The notes under the pieces are model-generated. The model searched no databases, was not told the origin of the DNA, and was given only the letters and a program-made list of their open reading frames with translations. This document shows, one piece after another, positions 46,645 through 59,060 of a stretch of 64,000 nucleotides of DNA. Source of the DNA: Embiotoca jacksoni (lineage: Eukaryota > Chordata > Actinopteri > Embiotocidae); contig JAKOON010000096.1 in the NCBI GenBank assembly GCA_022577435.1, positions 748,001-812,000 on the forward strand. Direction: 5' to 3'. A program made the position numbers and the translations under genes. Every line of letters begins with the position of its first letter. The first letter of the stretch is position 1.

Positions 46645-46828
46645 TGGAGCAGAGAGAGAAAAGGACAACATAGAGATCAAAAACATGAGCTGTTGGTGGG
46701 GCTGACAATCACAGAGCAGAGACATGCAGCTCCACGGCCGGGACATCTGCAAAAGAAAGAATAGAAACTGCGTGGGCGAGGGAACTGAATGGAGAGGCAA
46801 CAGACAATAATCAAAAACTATGGGACAG
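46645..46828 (-). mobile_element. L2-type LINE 3'UTR fragment
   Basis: Matches the minus-strand 3'UTR at 2840-3000: GAGAGAAAAGGACAACATAG, CATGCAGCTCCACGGC and GGCGAGGGAACTGAATGGAG. It ends at CTATGGGA, where LTR-like sequence begins. Confidence 0.75.
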
Positions 46829-46848
46829 TTTTTGCACCATGTGGTGGT

Positions 46849-47222
46849 GTTGGTAAACGGACCCAAGAACAACCAACAACCAATTGCAGAACAACCAAAC
46901 AGACTTACTGAACTGCACCGTGATACCAGCTGAGATGATCGGACAACTGTCACAGGTGGAGTGCAGGACCGGGGTTCATAAACTGCCAGGTGGTGATTAC
47001 TGGAATGTGAACCAGCTGTGCCAGCTGTATTAGGTGTGGTAGTGGGAGGTGACCGGAGGCCGGCAGTGGAATGAATCCACATCCTCCAGGCACAGACCAA
47101 AACATAGAATACATGACCGAAAAAAACAAAGAGGGAGAATGTTTCCAGTAGGAAACATGAGGAAAAGGGTGATAGGGGGAAAAAGAGGTAATGACAAACA
47201 GGGACAGGCGTAGATCCTGACA
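46849..47222 (-). mobile_element. LTR fragment, minus orientation
   Basis: On the minus strand it begins TGTCAGGATCTACGCCTGTC at 47222 and reaches GGGTCCGTTTACCAACACC near 46855, like the start and end regions of the other LTRs. No matching target duplication was found, so the far end is probably truncated. Confidence 0.55.
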
Positions 47223-47239
47223 TAAAGAGTTTTTCCCTA

Positions 47240-47415
47240 CTAGCTAGTGGTAGTGGGCGGAACTCAGAGGTGGGTACTGCTGGCTGACACAAAAACAAAA
47301 CACAAGTACATGGCACACAATAACAAACTAGACAGGGGAATGACAACACACACGAGGAGAGGTGATCGGGGGAAAACAGGGGAGCACACACTAGGAGCAG
47401 ACAGGAATCCTAACA
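47240..47415 (-). mobile_element. LTR 5' fragment related to the LTR at 7845
   Basis: On the minus strand from 47415 it reads TGTTAGGATTCCTGTCTGCT, then a piece containing CCCCCGATCACCTCTCCTCG, closely like 7845-7920. Only about 175 bases are retained. Confidence 0.6.
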
Positions 47416-48054
47416 GTAGGCATAAAAGTAGATCGCCAGCTCGTTTCTTCTGAAACAAAGAAGGGATTGTTGATAAAATAAACAATTGCGGAGTGCAAAA
47501 CACACAGTGCCTCTGTCAAGTACAAAGTGTGATCAAAGAGTAGCTACCTTCGCGAGCAACTATTCCAAGTTACGTTATTTGATCAATATTAACACCTGTG
47601 TGCTCGCGTTTTTGTGGCCACTGGCACGTTGGCATTTGCAATTTTACTGTAGAACTAAAAATTTTCAAAGAGTAAAGAAAAACAAACATCAGTGTTAGAA
47701 TAAGAGGGGCCCACATGAGCCTGTGAAAATAGACCCAAAAAGGTCTTGACACTACCGCCAAACATGAGATCAAGAGTCCTGATAAAAAGCAGCCCCACAA
47801 CCCTCCTTACGACAAGCTAAAATGGGTCATAGTTGCGATGAGAGGCCTTGTGATGACACAACAAGATAATGGAAATACTGATGAAGAGAAGATGAGCAAC
47901 AACAGTCTAATAGATAACAACAAAGTAGAGTTACAGCAGACCCACTCGACCATGTAGAACACAGAATCCACTCCAGAACCTGATGCAGAGCCCAATCCAG
48001 TATCTGACTCTCTTTTGTTGACATGCAAGTGTTGTAGGATCAGTTTTTGTGGAT
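47416..48054. other. No gene recognised
   Basis: No domain or repeat family visible. Confidence 0.5.
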
Positions 48055-48940
48055 TTGCGTTTGCGAGGTAACTTCAGGTGTAACTCTGTTTTTTCAGTAC
48101 TACAAAGATAGGTCACTTCTTACCTGGATACGTCACCATGGTAACTTACGCTGCAGAGCTACCCTGCTTTGGAGCACGTTATGTTTGAAATATCAGATCA
48201 AAAGTACCACCCACTGACCAATCAATTCTGAAAATGTCATCACCAATCGGAGAAGATCCCGTGGAGCGTGTTCAGGAACAGAGACGAACCATGCTGGCTT
48301 TTCCCAGTGGTTTTTTTAAATACAGATTTAATTTCATTGTGTTTATTTTACTGATATCATCCTACAAAAGAGATTAACTTAAGCTCTGTAGCCCTACATG
48401 TTGCATGTGTAAGCCAATTTAACGCTTTAAATTATGTTTTTATATTTATTTATTTACTTCCCAGGCAGTTCTAAATGATAGGGCTAACACTGACATACAC
48501 GTCATGAAAATACATCCTGGAATTAATTAATTTTATGATCTAATTATAGTCAGATCTTCTCATGCGCTTTATGGTGAATTGATATTAAAGGCCTTTCAAC
48601 TGAGGCTACACGTTCAGTCTGCTGCAGCTGTGCTGCTTTCAGGCTGGGTAATCTTCCTTATAGTTTTCTAAAATTATAGTTTTTTCCTTGTTTATGAAAT
48701 ATGTCGCTCTGCTGTCAGGACATCTGTCTGTGATTCTGATTGGTCAGAGCTGCAAACACTTCCTCTTTTATGTGAACCCGCTCATAGCTGGATCTAGAAA
48801 CCCTGGGTTGACATAGTGAGTTGTTGACCAGCTATGTGTGACCATTTTATCTGTTTTAAAACCTAAGTTTATCAGGGTTTGTTTGGCCAGTTAATAGAAA
48901 TATATCCTATGTTGAACCTGTTTCATAGTACAGTCCTCAG
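48055..48940. mobile_element. Element R3, copy 2, left end missing
   Basis: Shares with 43866-44825 the segments CAGTACTACAAAGAT, GTAACTTACGCTGCAGAGCT, ACTGACCAATCAATTCT and GAAACCCTGGGTTGACATAG. Its right end reads TTGAACCTGTTTCATAGTAC. The left terminal repeat is not found. Confidence 0.55.
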
Positions 48941-49551
48941 ATCTGCAGAAAGGTGATCAACAGCAACAGGAGCCTGATAGCCCAACAGTAAGAGGAGACT
49001 TGAAAGAATAAGAACTTAAAAGTGTTTAAGCAGTTAAAAGTGAAGAAATGTTACCCTTTGAATCAGTATATAACCATAAATGTATGATTAACTTTTTACA
49101 AGTAATGCCTTGAAATGACCAAATGATGACAAATTTACAGATATGACATGACAATCAAAAGAATGTAAGGATAAGAATTATAAAGTTTTAATGACTAATG
49201 TCTAATGTCGTAAACATTTATTTTTAATCAAGTGTAATTGTGTAAATGTTGAAAGGAAATAAAACTGCCGATTGAATGTGTTATATTGTTATGTTATCAA
49301 CATAATATAGCACATAGCATACGTTGTATATTGATCCTGTACACGAGTTAAAATGGAGTGTTAACTCACCAGATCAGCAAAACTGCTGGTTTACGGTCAT
49401 AATGATCCCAGCTTTGATACATGACCTCCATGTTTATCAGAATTGGACATGTGCGAAGTCATGAGTCTCATCACACCAACTGCAGTTTATATGGTCTTAT
49501 TGGTTGTTTTGGTATGATCTAATGTGGGCTGCCCATTTAGGGAGAGTAAAG

Positions 49552-49560
49552 AGAGTATAA
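49552..49560 (+). promoter_or_regulatory. Candidate TATA box
   Basis: GAGTATAAAAACCC is a near-consensus TATA element in otherwise unremarkable sequence. It lies about 155 bases upstream of the open reading stretch at 49717-49914. Transcription is not shown. Confidence 0.3.
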
Positions 49561-49665
49561 AAACCCAGGGTTTTAGGCAGTTCCCAACTGCTTGGGGGAG
49601 ACGGCATCACTCTGATCAGCAAACCTCAATTGATTAAGAAGTTAGTCTCTAAAAGACTTTGGGTT

Positions 49666-49711
<46 letters not shown>
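49666..49711. repeat. Poly(A) then (TA)n microsatellite
   Basis: A run of about 15 A is followed by about 15 TA units. Confidence 0.9.
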
Positions 49712-49713
<2 letters not shown>

Positions 49714-49716
49714 GAT

Positions 49717-49914
49717 TAAAGGCATCCACTGCCGAGCCCAGCTGTGCTGCTGGGGCAGCCACAGACCCTGCTAGGCCGGAGGGCTTCCATGATGGGACTT
49801 CAGCAGCAACTGGCGGCCCTTTCAGACTTTGAGACCTCTTCAAGAGTTGATTGGGATGATCCTGAATATATTTCTTCATCCAGCCTTGCCTCTGAGAATC
49901 CAAGGGGGCTGTGA
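49717..49914 (+). other. Open reading stretch ending at a splice-donor-like site
   Basis: After a TAA, about 65 codons stay open and include MMGLQQQLAALSDFE and SSRVDWDDPEYISS, then stop at TGA. That TGA overlaps GCTGTGAGTAG, a good 5' splice-site match. It could be an exon of an unrecognised gene or a retroelement piece. I do not recognise the protein. Confidence 0.25.
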
Positions 49915-52126
49915 GTAGAACAGTCAGTTTAAATAAGACAGGGTCAGTATTTTCGATTAATTGTTGTTTTCTGTATATTTGCTAATTTTCCCACTTTTTT
50001 TTACTCACAAATATTAAATACAATTTTAACCTTTAAAGAAAAGTGCTCATTGCCTCTGTTATATTTGATTCGAATCTTGATCTGGTATAAGTCTGATAGG
50101 CTAACTTTTACTACAAGAGCTGAGTAGAGAGCGTACATTACATTTTGTGTCAATTTTTTGAGGAACCGACAGAAGTCGCTGGGAGCCAAGTCAAGTTAGC
50201 TAGAGCACCTCCTTTAGCTGACACAACACACACACACACACACACACAAACACATACATACATTATTTGCTGACCAAAATAACAAAACTTTTTGGTTTCA
50301 ACATCTGACATGTTGTCTCTGTCAAGGCAAGGCAAACTGACTGGGCTGTGCTCCCAGCAACCAGGAACAAGCAGAGGCTGCATCAAAATCAGACAGACAG
50401 ACAGACGGCATGGAAGACTGTGAATTTATCATCATCGTAGCCTACAAACTCTTTGGTTTATACCAGACAGACTCAACTAAATTTGACCTGCGGCAGGCTC
50501 CAGCAGGACTGGGTCGACCCCCGCAAATAGAACAAGACACAAATCTCTCCCAGGCCATAAAAACCCTATTTGTTCACACATCTTTGACTCTGTTGATATA
50601 ACTATGTGACCTTAAAAATCCTTCTCAGACAAACCCTATCAGACCCTGCATTCCAGGTGTGTCAATCAACAGATACAAGCACTGATCACAGAACTATTTT
50701 CCCTCCTTACTTTCATGTGACAACATTGCCACCTAGTGGTAAAATTTTGCATCAATAAACTCACAGATTGGCCAGAGATTGCGTGGGCATGTCGACTCAT
50801 TCCACTCCTGTCAGGAAAGGCATTGTAGGCCTACACTGTAATGGATGAGGAAAGAGCCCACTGTTGCACAGATCTGAAATCAACACTGCTGACCAAATTT
50901 GACAATTTCAGGTGAAATTGTCACTATTATATGAATAAAATATTATATATTTTGATAATCTCAGTTCCAGCAGGTGAAACCCTGACTGAGACCGAACATC
51001 ACCTCAAAGGGCCCTCCCATCGCTGGATTCAACCAGAGCAACACACCTAGGAGGTGCTTGAGACAACCTGATTATAGAACAGCTACTTCATGTCCTTCCT
51101 CCAGAATTTGATAACTTGAGCAAAAGAGCATAAGACAACAGAGTCTGTGATTAAAAGCCACCATTGCTGAGATTGATTTAGGGCTGAGGAAAGTAAGCAA
51201 AGGAGAAATTAATAGAAGAATTCCTAAGGACTGCTGTTTTCAGAGAATCCGACACCATATACACTTGGCTACATAATTATGCAACAGCGTATGTTAACGA
51301 CGTGGATCTGCCTGGTGAAACTAATGTTCCATAAATTAGCTACAAAAGCGCATCTTAGACACTTACTCCTTTGCGTTTTCACTATGTTTCATGCAGGCTG
51401 TATAAATGTGGATAACTTCATCCATAAAGTCCCAGATCAGCTCAGATCTGTTGTGGGTTTTTATTAGTTTATGGACAATTCTGTCCATTTGTCATGGTAA
51501 TTTATAATACAGCAACTCAAAGTATGATAACGTGCTATTATTGTTACTCAGCTTCCCATTTTCACATTTTGATGGTTAGTCTATGTTATTGATCAGAAAT
51601 GTCACATTAGTTATGGGTGCACATCTATTTTCACAATGATATCCTGCCGATATCCTGCTGTGAGACTGTGAAATAGAAATCCATCCAAAATAAAATACTT
51701 GACATGACAGGAAAATATGTTGGACTTTAGAAAACAAATCACACTTTTACTAACAGTAAAATAAATAAATAATAAAATATATATCCTGACAGCTAAGATC
51801 AATACTCAGCTTCAACCTCAGTACAGATGCCGTGGATCAATAATTCAACTGCAGCTCCTAAGCTCATGACTGTCTGACAGCTCCCCTGTCTGAGGTATAG
51901 GAAAATAGCTACACATTGTCCTTTAGCCAACTGTTAGATTGATTCGGCAAGTCAAACATACTGCTGCTGTTGTGCCTCGTGCCAGACAAGCCACGGACAA
52001 AGAAAATGGTTTGAAAACCTGAAAGCTTTTGCTAAACACCTCCATTTGTTTGAGTTGAGTGTTAAAGGAGAAAAAGTTCTGACTTTACTGATCGAACATA
52101 TATTTCCTGAGATTGTTAAACTAGAT
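49915..52126. other. Gene-free stretch with microsatellites
   Basis: Contains (CA)n at 50221-50252 and a short (CAGA)n run at about 50390-50405. No gene is recognised. Confidence 0.5.
50221..50252. repeat. (CA)n microsatellite
   Basis: About 14 CA units with one interruption. Confidence 0.9.
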
Positions 52127-52260
52127 CAGGGGTGTCAAACTCATTTTAGTTAAGGGGCCACATACTGCCCACTTTGATCTCAAGTGGGCCAGACCAGTAA
52201 AATCATAGCATAATAACGACAATATTTCTCTATGTTTAAATCATTGGTGAAGGTTTTTGG
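52127..52260. mobile_element. hAT-type non-autonomous element, left part
   Basis: CAGGGGTGTCAAACTCATTT opens at 52127, and the common segment AAGTGGGCCAGACCAGTAAA lies at about 52182-52201. This is the start of a widespread hAT-like non-autonomous repeat. The extent beyond about 52260 is unclear. Confidence 0.5.
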
Positions 52261-53164
52261 ATGATAAACCCTATTTTAAGGTCTTTCTACAATAAACTAG
52301 AAACATCAAGACCAAAAACTCAGACATCAGCCCACTGTTTATCTGCCTGGGCTCTCCTCTGCAGATTCCCTCGCTTAATACATTCCCTCGCTGCTGCCTG
52401 TGGCAACGAGCACTTTTGCCTCTGGAGCAGACATCGCATTTACGCTGTTTTTGAAGCAATTACTGGATCGATTAAAAAAAAACTGAGTTTAACTGGTTTG
52501 GAATAGTACTGTGTTGTGCCATTGCAATTTTTACACTATTGTTTTGTATTGAATTGTGGGCAATGATCAAACTGAGTAAATGTATTATACTCATTTAAAC
52601 AAAAAAATTGTGAAGGCTTTTATTTTGCAGACAGACAAACAGCCCCTGACTTCAGCTGCAATGTTTCCTGTGTTGCTCAACTCAAAGGCATGCAGACTTT
52701 GGGCTGGATGCAAACACAGACTACAGTGAATCACTGTGGCCATGCCCGAGCAGCAGGACTGTGCTAAACCACACTGCGCTGGAATTCCTGTTTACCACTG
52801 CTCGTCCATCTCTTCATTCTGACAGTTAGCTCAGCGTGATACATCTCACACCTTTTTTGCGTAGTCAGTTTGTATGCCACTGGACAGGTCGATGAATGTA
52901 CTATTACAGAAAACTGAGCAAGGCCAATAAACACAACTTTAAACATGTCTGTAGTGATAAATTAGAAAAATTTAAAAGCACTGTCCTCCCCCTGCAAATG
53001 AAAAGTGTCATTCATAAACAATAAATTACTTAATTTAATACATTGAGCCGTAAAAAAGACAGGACAAATTGACAAAACAGAAGAGATATCTCCTGCGTCA
53101 AGTTTGCAGCATAAATTTGCAAAAGACCCCTGTGTACTCCGTTGAAGCACCTTGGGCCGATTCT

Positions 53165-53328
53165 AAAATAATTGAATTAAAGTTGCTGTAATGAATCGCC
53201 AAATATACTTGGGCAGCCCACCCAAGTAAATGTGGGGAGCACTGCATATTGTTCTAACTTTCCACAAGCTACTTAGAAACAGGTGACGAGCTAATGGTAG
53301 CTTGTGTTCTTCGGGTTGGAGACCCCTG
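53165..53328. mobile_element. hAT-type non-autonomous element, right part
   Basis: Ends GTTGGAGACCCCTG at 53328, whose complement CAGGGGTCTCCAAC is an hAT-like terminus. Contains GGGCAGCCCACCCAAGTAAA. It is not clearly paired with 52127: the 8-bp flanks AACTAGAT and GTTTAGGG do not match. Confidence 0.5.
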
Positions 53329-55815
53329 GTTTAGGGGTATCTATTAGCAAAAATACAACATAATATTTATTCACTTACTCTACCACGGGGCCCACCATGT
53401 TGTATCACCATGTTCTACAGTAGCCCAAAACAGAAATATAAAATACTGGCACTAGAAAAGGGCCCGTCACGTTTTATTTCCCAGGCCAAAATAGATTGTT
53501 TTACACACTTTGAAAGGGCTAAATTTAACGCTCATCTGCTCAATATTTGTTATATTACCAAAACTAACAACTAATAAGCAAAAAAAAAGATATGGTGAGA
53601 GATGAGTGTATATCGCATGTTAATCCTCGTTCACCTACACCTCTCCCCATGATTAAGACTCACCTAAACTCTGAAAGGGGGGCTGATGGTGTTTGAAACT
53701 GTTTCCCTTCCACCACAACCTCCCCACTCCCTCCACTCCCCTCCACACCCACATCCCTTCACTGCATTTTCCACTGAACACAGATCCATCGCGTGTGTGC
53801 CAAGATTTTGTTCCGTCCTCTGCGCAGCTTCATATCCCACCAGGTATAATGTGTTTCAGTCATTAAAAAACATAAATTCTCATATTTATTGCATAACTAT
53901 TTCACATACTGTGTCTGTAACACAAGAAGAGCGCATTTTTTTGCATAAATTTAAAGACCACGGGGGTAGATTATGATGTAGTGATGTGTTTTATGATCAG
54001 AATTTGGCACATTGGTGTTTTATTTTGAAAATTTACCGGATTTTCTCCAACTGACTTCCTGCCCAGCCGTTCTGTTCTGTTTGGCTTGCGGGACAGTTGG
54101 GCGGCTTCCATCAAAACTAGACTTGCCACTAATCTGGGCCTCTGGGACGCTGCTGACATGCATCATGACGCAACCAGTTGGATATGAAGCGTTGACTTTA
54201 AGAACGGTGATTCACTCTTGCAGCCGTGTCGGAGACGGGATGCATCGCAGACGGAACCGGTGGAAAATAGCCTTTACACACAAACAAACGCACACTATAT
54301 TTATAGCACCCCCTTCTATATTACTGTATAAGAAGTATAAGTAGCCCTGACCTAAACTCAGTAAATGCTAATTTAATTAAAACTTTAGTCATAACATTTG
54401 ACAGACAAAATCAACAACATGTAGAAGAAAATGACCATACCTGTGACGAAAAAAGGAAATGGATAATATGCACGTTTACTTGGAATCGTCTTAAATTTTT
54501 TAAAACAAAGCTAGAACAGGATTATCCATTAGCCTTGTAAGCAGGTTTTTTTTCTGGCTCAAGAAGGCTGGTTTATCCCACAAAGGTCCCACTGAATGTC
54601 CCAGTTAGTTGTTCCACCGAGCAGTTGAGGAGATATTTTTGTGGGCAGACACAGCAGCCATATAAACACAAATCACAATATATTTGGACAATTTAACATG
54701 TTAAACAGTCAGATGAGTAAATAAATTCACTTTTGATGTTTGTTTGATCCATCCACCCCTGTGCTCTGCTTGCATAATTTATGGAGAAAATGTGTTCAAA
54801 GAGGGGAATGTATCTGTTAATAATTGTATCCTGTTGATCTAAGGCAGTGTCAGCTGTTTTTTTTTGCCCTCGATGCTGTGCTTTTTCAAAACGTGAGCTG
54901 AAATGGTCTCAGACCTTCCAATGAGTGCTTTCACAGCTTTTTCCAGAGAAATATCTGACCAAGACGGATGGAGGAGGAAGGCATTTTCCTGTAACATTAT
55001 AAAAAGCAATTCCCTTCCTGAATTGAGTCCATTAATTACCTGCACACCTTGTGCTTTTGCCATTTCTTCCAGCTTTTTAACTCACAATCACTTTCAAAGA
55101 ACAATATAGGTCAAAATAATTATAATACACTTTTGAAAGCATTGAAACAAGCAAGATTACTTTTATAAAAAATATGGCTGGCATGTTAGCAAACAATTGC
55201 CTGTTGACGGTTTTTAGCTACCTGATGAATTCTGAGTTCAAGATGCTTTTTGATTTCCAACACCCTCTAAGAGAAATACGTACATGTTCCATACATAGCC
55301 GACATGTTCCATGTTCCAGAGTGTTGCCTTGTTTGTAAATTTGTGGGGATGAGAATGGCAACAAAGCTTTTTTTTCTACTGATAACAGCTGCCTGTAGGA
55401 TGAAAACAATGTTGAAAGGGTTATGGTGGGGAAAACAATTCAAAACAAATACAATTTTCATAGATCTGAGACAGACAACAAGCTTATATTTAGCTTATGG
55501 CCAATTACTTTCTCTGGATATACTACATGTGTTTCTTTTTAAAACTATATCTTTTGACTATTGTTCCTATTTTTCTACATATATTGGATGTCCAGTTCTA
55601 TGTCACTGCTAAGCTCTTTAATATAACTTCCCCTCGGGTGGGTTAACTCTATCTTTGTGTCAAAAAAAGAAACATAACCACACCTATTGAAACATGTCAA
55701 ATGCAAGAGTGTGTTTTTGGATAGAATGTATGTCCACATTTCACAATCAAGCATCACGCATTTCCTGCTTTAATTTTACACTCCAATCAATCACAAAATC
55801 TTATAAGCATCAAAT
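53329..55815. other. Gene-free stretch
   Basis: No coding domain, RNA gene or named repeat. There is a pyrimidine-rich run at about 53700-53760. Confidence 0.5.
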
Positions 55816-56134
55816 TGTTATGAGGTGTGGTTGGAATGGACCCAAATGCAGACACAGACTCGAGTAAACATACAGAAAAGTCTTTATTTTTACAGGTGGC
55901 TAGGAACTTGACGTTTTCTTTTCTCCTCTTCGGAAACCTGACCGAACTTTCAACAGGGGGCGGGGCCAGCTGGTGCGACCACGCCCTCAGCTCTGGTCCG
56001 GGCAGGATCAGGTGGGAGCCGTAGACACGGCATGCAACAATAACAAGCAGACACGGGAGTGACAGGAGACATGAGGAAAGGAGGTCTGGGGAAACAAAGG
56101 TCAAAACAGACAGGGTCAGACAGGGATCCTGACA
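55816..56134 (-). mobile_element. Solo LTR, 319 bp, 5-bp target duplication CAAAT
   Basis: On the minus strand it begins TGTCAGGATCCCTGTCTGAC (56134) and ends CACACCTCATAACA (55816). CAAAT lies on both sides (55811-55815 and 56135-56139). AATAAAGACTTTTC on the minus strand is the polyadenylation signal. It is shorter than the other LTRs but shares their terminal sequences. Confidence 0.9.
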
Positions 56135-56810
56135 CAAATATTTCCATTTTTGTGTTAAGCTGTTGAATGATCTGGATGATCAATGAGAGCCCTCTTTAGA
56201 GATGATATGTTTTAGCAGCAGACAATTAAAAGAAAGACCCCAAAAAAGAAACACTACGGAAGAGAGAGGAAAAAATCTTTGGCTAGAGCAGGAGCCACCA
56301 ATGGGGGCGAAAGAAGCTGCAGCTCAACTGAATGCCCAGCTATTATATTGTTAGGCCTCTCCTATAATTGCAGGTTTAATGCAGGTGGTCATGATCTCCC
56401 CTGCTGGATTGGTAGCGCTTTATGTCAGTCATTGTGCAAAGAGGTTGATGGGAGTGAACTTGTCAAAGCTTTGGTCAAAATATCATCCTCTGCTAACACC
56501 ACACCACATCCCCAGCCTTCCCCGAAACTCCCATCTCAACCCCATCAACTTCTTGTATTACTCTTCCTCCTATTCTGTCCGTTAATACCTGTTTCCCTTC
56601 ATAAACTGATCGAACTATCAGCCTTACTGCTAGCTCTTTTTCCTCCTTCGGATACAACCTGGACAGTGTTTATGTCTGACAGCAGCAGGGATGAGGAAGG
56701 TTGCAGAAGCTGTACTGTTGTGGCAGACAGTACAGGACAGGGTTTTTTTTTCTGCACGAGTCTCCTAATCCACTTTATGGGTAAAAGTATGTGGACACTA
56801 GATTTTGGTG
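56135..56810. other. No gene recognised
   Basis: An open stretch at 56279-56881 has no domain. AAAAGTATGTGGACACTAG at about 56781-56800 may be a trace of another Tc1 terminus. Confidence 0.4.
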
Positions 56811-58422
56811 TACAGTGCATCCGGAAAGTATTCACAACGTTTCACTTTTTGTTGTTACAGCCTTATGCCAAAATGGATTAATTTTTTTTTTTTTGTCCTC
56901 AAAATTCTACACACAATACCCCATAATGACAAAGTGAAAAAAGTTTGTTTAAAAGTTTTGCAAATCTATTAAAAATAAAGAACAAAAATATAACACGTAC
57001 ATAAGTATTCACAGCCTTTGCTCAATACTTTGTTGAAGCACATTTGGCAGAAATTACAGCCTCAAGTCTTTTTGAGTATGATGCTACAAACTTGGCACAC
57101 CTATTTTTGGGCAGTTTCTCCCATTCTTCTTTGCAGGACCTCTCAAGCGCCATCAGGTTGGATGGGGAGCATCGGTGCACAGCCATTTTCAGATCTCTCC
57201 AGAGATGTTCAATCGGGTTCAAGTCTGGGCTCTGGCTGGGCCACTCAAGGACATTCACAGAGTTGTCCCGAAGACACTTCTTTGTTATCTTGGCTGTGTG
57301 CTTCGGGTCGTTGTCCTGTTGGAAGATGAACCTTCACCCCAGTCTGAGGTCCAGAGCGCTCTGGAGCAGGTTTTCATCAAGGATGTCTCTGTACATTGCT
57401 GCATTCATCTTTCCCTCCATCCTGACTAGTCTCCCAGTTCCTGCCGCTGAAAAACATCCCCACAGCATGATGCTGCCACCACCATGCTTCACCGTAGAGA
57501 TGGTATTGGCCAGGTGATGAGCGGTGCCTGGTTTCCTCCAGACATGACGCTTGGCATTCAGGCCAAAGAGTTCAATCTTTGTTTCATCAGACCAGAGAAT
57601 TTAATTTCTCATGGTCTGACAGTCCTTCAGGTGCCTTTTGGTAAACTCCAGGTGGGCTGTCATGTGCCTTTTACTGAGGAGTGGCTTCCGCCTGGCCACT
57701 CTACCATACAGGCCTGCTTGGTGGAGTGCTGCAGAGATGGTTGTCCTTCTGGAAGGTTCTCCTCTCTTCACAGAGCAATGCTGGAGCTCTGTCAGAGTGA
57801 CCATCGGGTTCTTGGTCACCTCCCTGACTAAGGCCCTTCTGCCCCGATCGCTCAGTTTGGCCGGGCGGTCAACTCTAGGAAGAGTCCTGGTGGTTCCAAA
57901 CTTCTTCCATTTACAGATGATGGAGGCCACTGTGCTCATTAGGACCTTCAATGTTGCAGACATTTTTCTGTACCCTTCCCCAGATCTGTGCCTCGATATA
58001 ATCCTGTCTCGGAGGTCTACAGACAATTCCTTGAACTTCATGGCTTGGTTTTGTGCTCTGACATGCACTGTCAACTGTGGGACCTTATATAGATGGTGTG
58101 TGTCTTTCCAAATCATGTCCAATCAATTGAATTTACCACAGGTGAACTCCAATCAAGTTGTAACATCTCAATGATGATCAGTGGAAACAGGATGCACCTG
58201 AGCTCAATTTTAAGTGTCATGGCAAAGGCTGTGAATACTTATGTACATGTGATTTTTTTTTTCTGTTTTTATTTTTAATTTTCACGTTATCATTATGTGA
58301 TTGCATATTGTGTGTAGAATTTTGAGGAAAAAAATTTTTTTTAATCCATTTTGGAATAAGGCTGTAACATAACAAAATGTGGAAAAAGTGAAGCACTGTG
58401 AATACTTTCCGGATGCACTGTA
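56811..58422 (-). mobile_element. Tc1 element, CAGTGCATCCGG family, copy 2
   Basis: TACAGTGCATCCGGAAAGTA at 56811 and its complement ending at 58422 give both ends. The terminal repeats are about 200 bp. The right one is not interrupted, unlike copy 1 at 790-2585. The transposase is broken. Confidence 0.93.
57022..58041 (-). pseudogene. Tc1 transposase, copy 2, inactivated
   Basis: Starts at 58041 with MKFKELSVDLRDRI. The helix-turn-helix part is readable to 57601 (SATLKVLMSTVASIICKWKK, then AKLSDRGRRALVREVT), where a stop ends the frame at the same place as in copy 1 (1585). The last block (57258-57022) gives SPDLNPIEHLWRDLKMAV with the catalytic Glu. The middle, with the first two Asp, is frameshifted. 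The shared stop in both copies suggests they descend from an already defective copy moved by transposase supplied in trans. Confidence 0.87.
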
Positions 58423-59060
58423 CATCCCCACTGTCACTTTAGTGAAGTCTAAATGCCTTGGCATTGACAGTTTCATAAATTCACAGTGCACAAACCCTAC
58501 AAATGTTGATGTCACTTGGTTGCACTCCTAACCTGAAGCACCTTTTTCAGTCTTAGACTGTGATGTTCTGCCCCTCTTGGAATGCGAATGCGACTCAAAA
58601 CACTTTGGCCAGCTCACTGTCTCATATCTGTAAATGTTCTAAATCAGAGGTCTTCAACAGGGGGTCTGCGGACGCCCTATGGGTCCTGCACGGGGGTTGT
58701 GAAATTTTTGGTTGATTAGACAATTTTTCATATTTGTTTTATATTTTTTTCCCCCTCAATTTGTTTCCACAAATTTAAATGTCTTTAAATACACATTAAC
58801 ATGAATCCAACATATTGTAGTGAATGGATAAATGGAGGCAAAAGATGTTATCTTTCAGTCAGAAATGCACACATTCAGAGACACACAGGAGCTCTCTCAA
58901 GCTGGGCACTGGTTCACTCACAGCGCGGGACTTGCCTGGACCTGTCCCTCCAAGCCTCCAAGATATTCCTGGCTAAAACACTGCAGCTCCTATCCACAAC
59001 AGCCAACTACTGAGGCCAGTATTTTGTATGCCAGGTGTATGGACATTGTTAAGAGCGAAA

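Noticed and set aside
46621..47391. 256-codon minus-strand open frame
   Set aside because: It runs across two LTR fragments and an L2 3'UTR fragment; no domain is recognisable.
52127..53328. A single 1.2-kb hAT-like element bounded by CAGGGGTGTC and GAGACCCCTG
   Set aside because: The ends agree at 13 of 16 positions, but the 8-bp flanks do not match and each side has its own characteristic subterminal sequence, so two separate fragments are more likely.
56279..56881. 200-codon open frame starting near MARAGATNGGERS
   Set aside because: No recognisable domain, and its end overlaps the terminal repeat of a Tc1 element.
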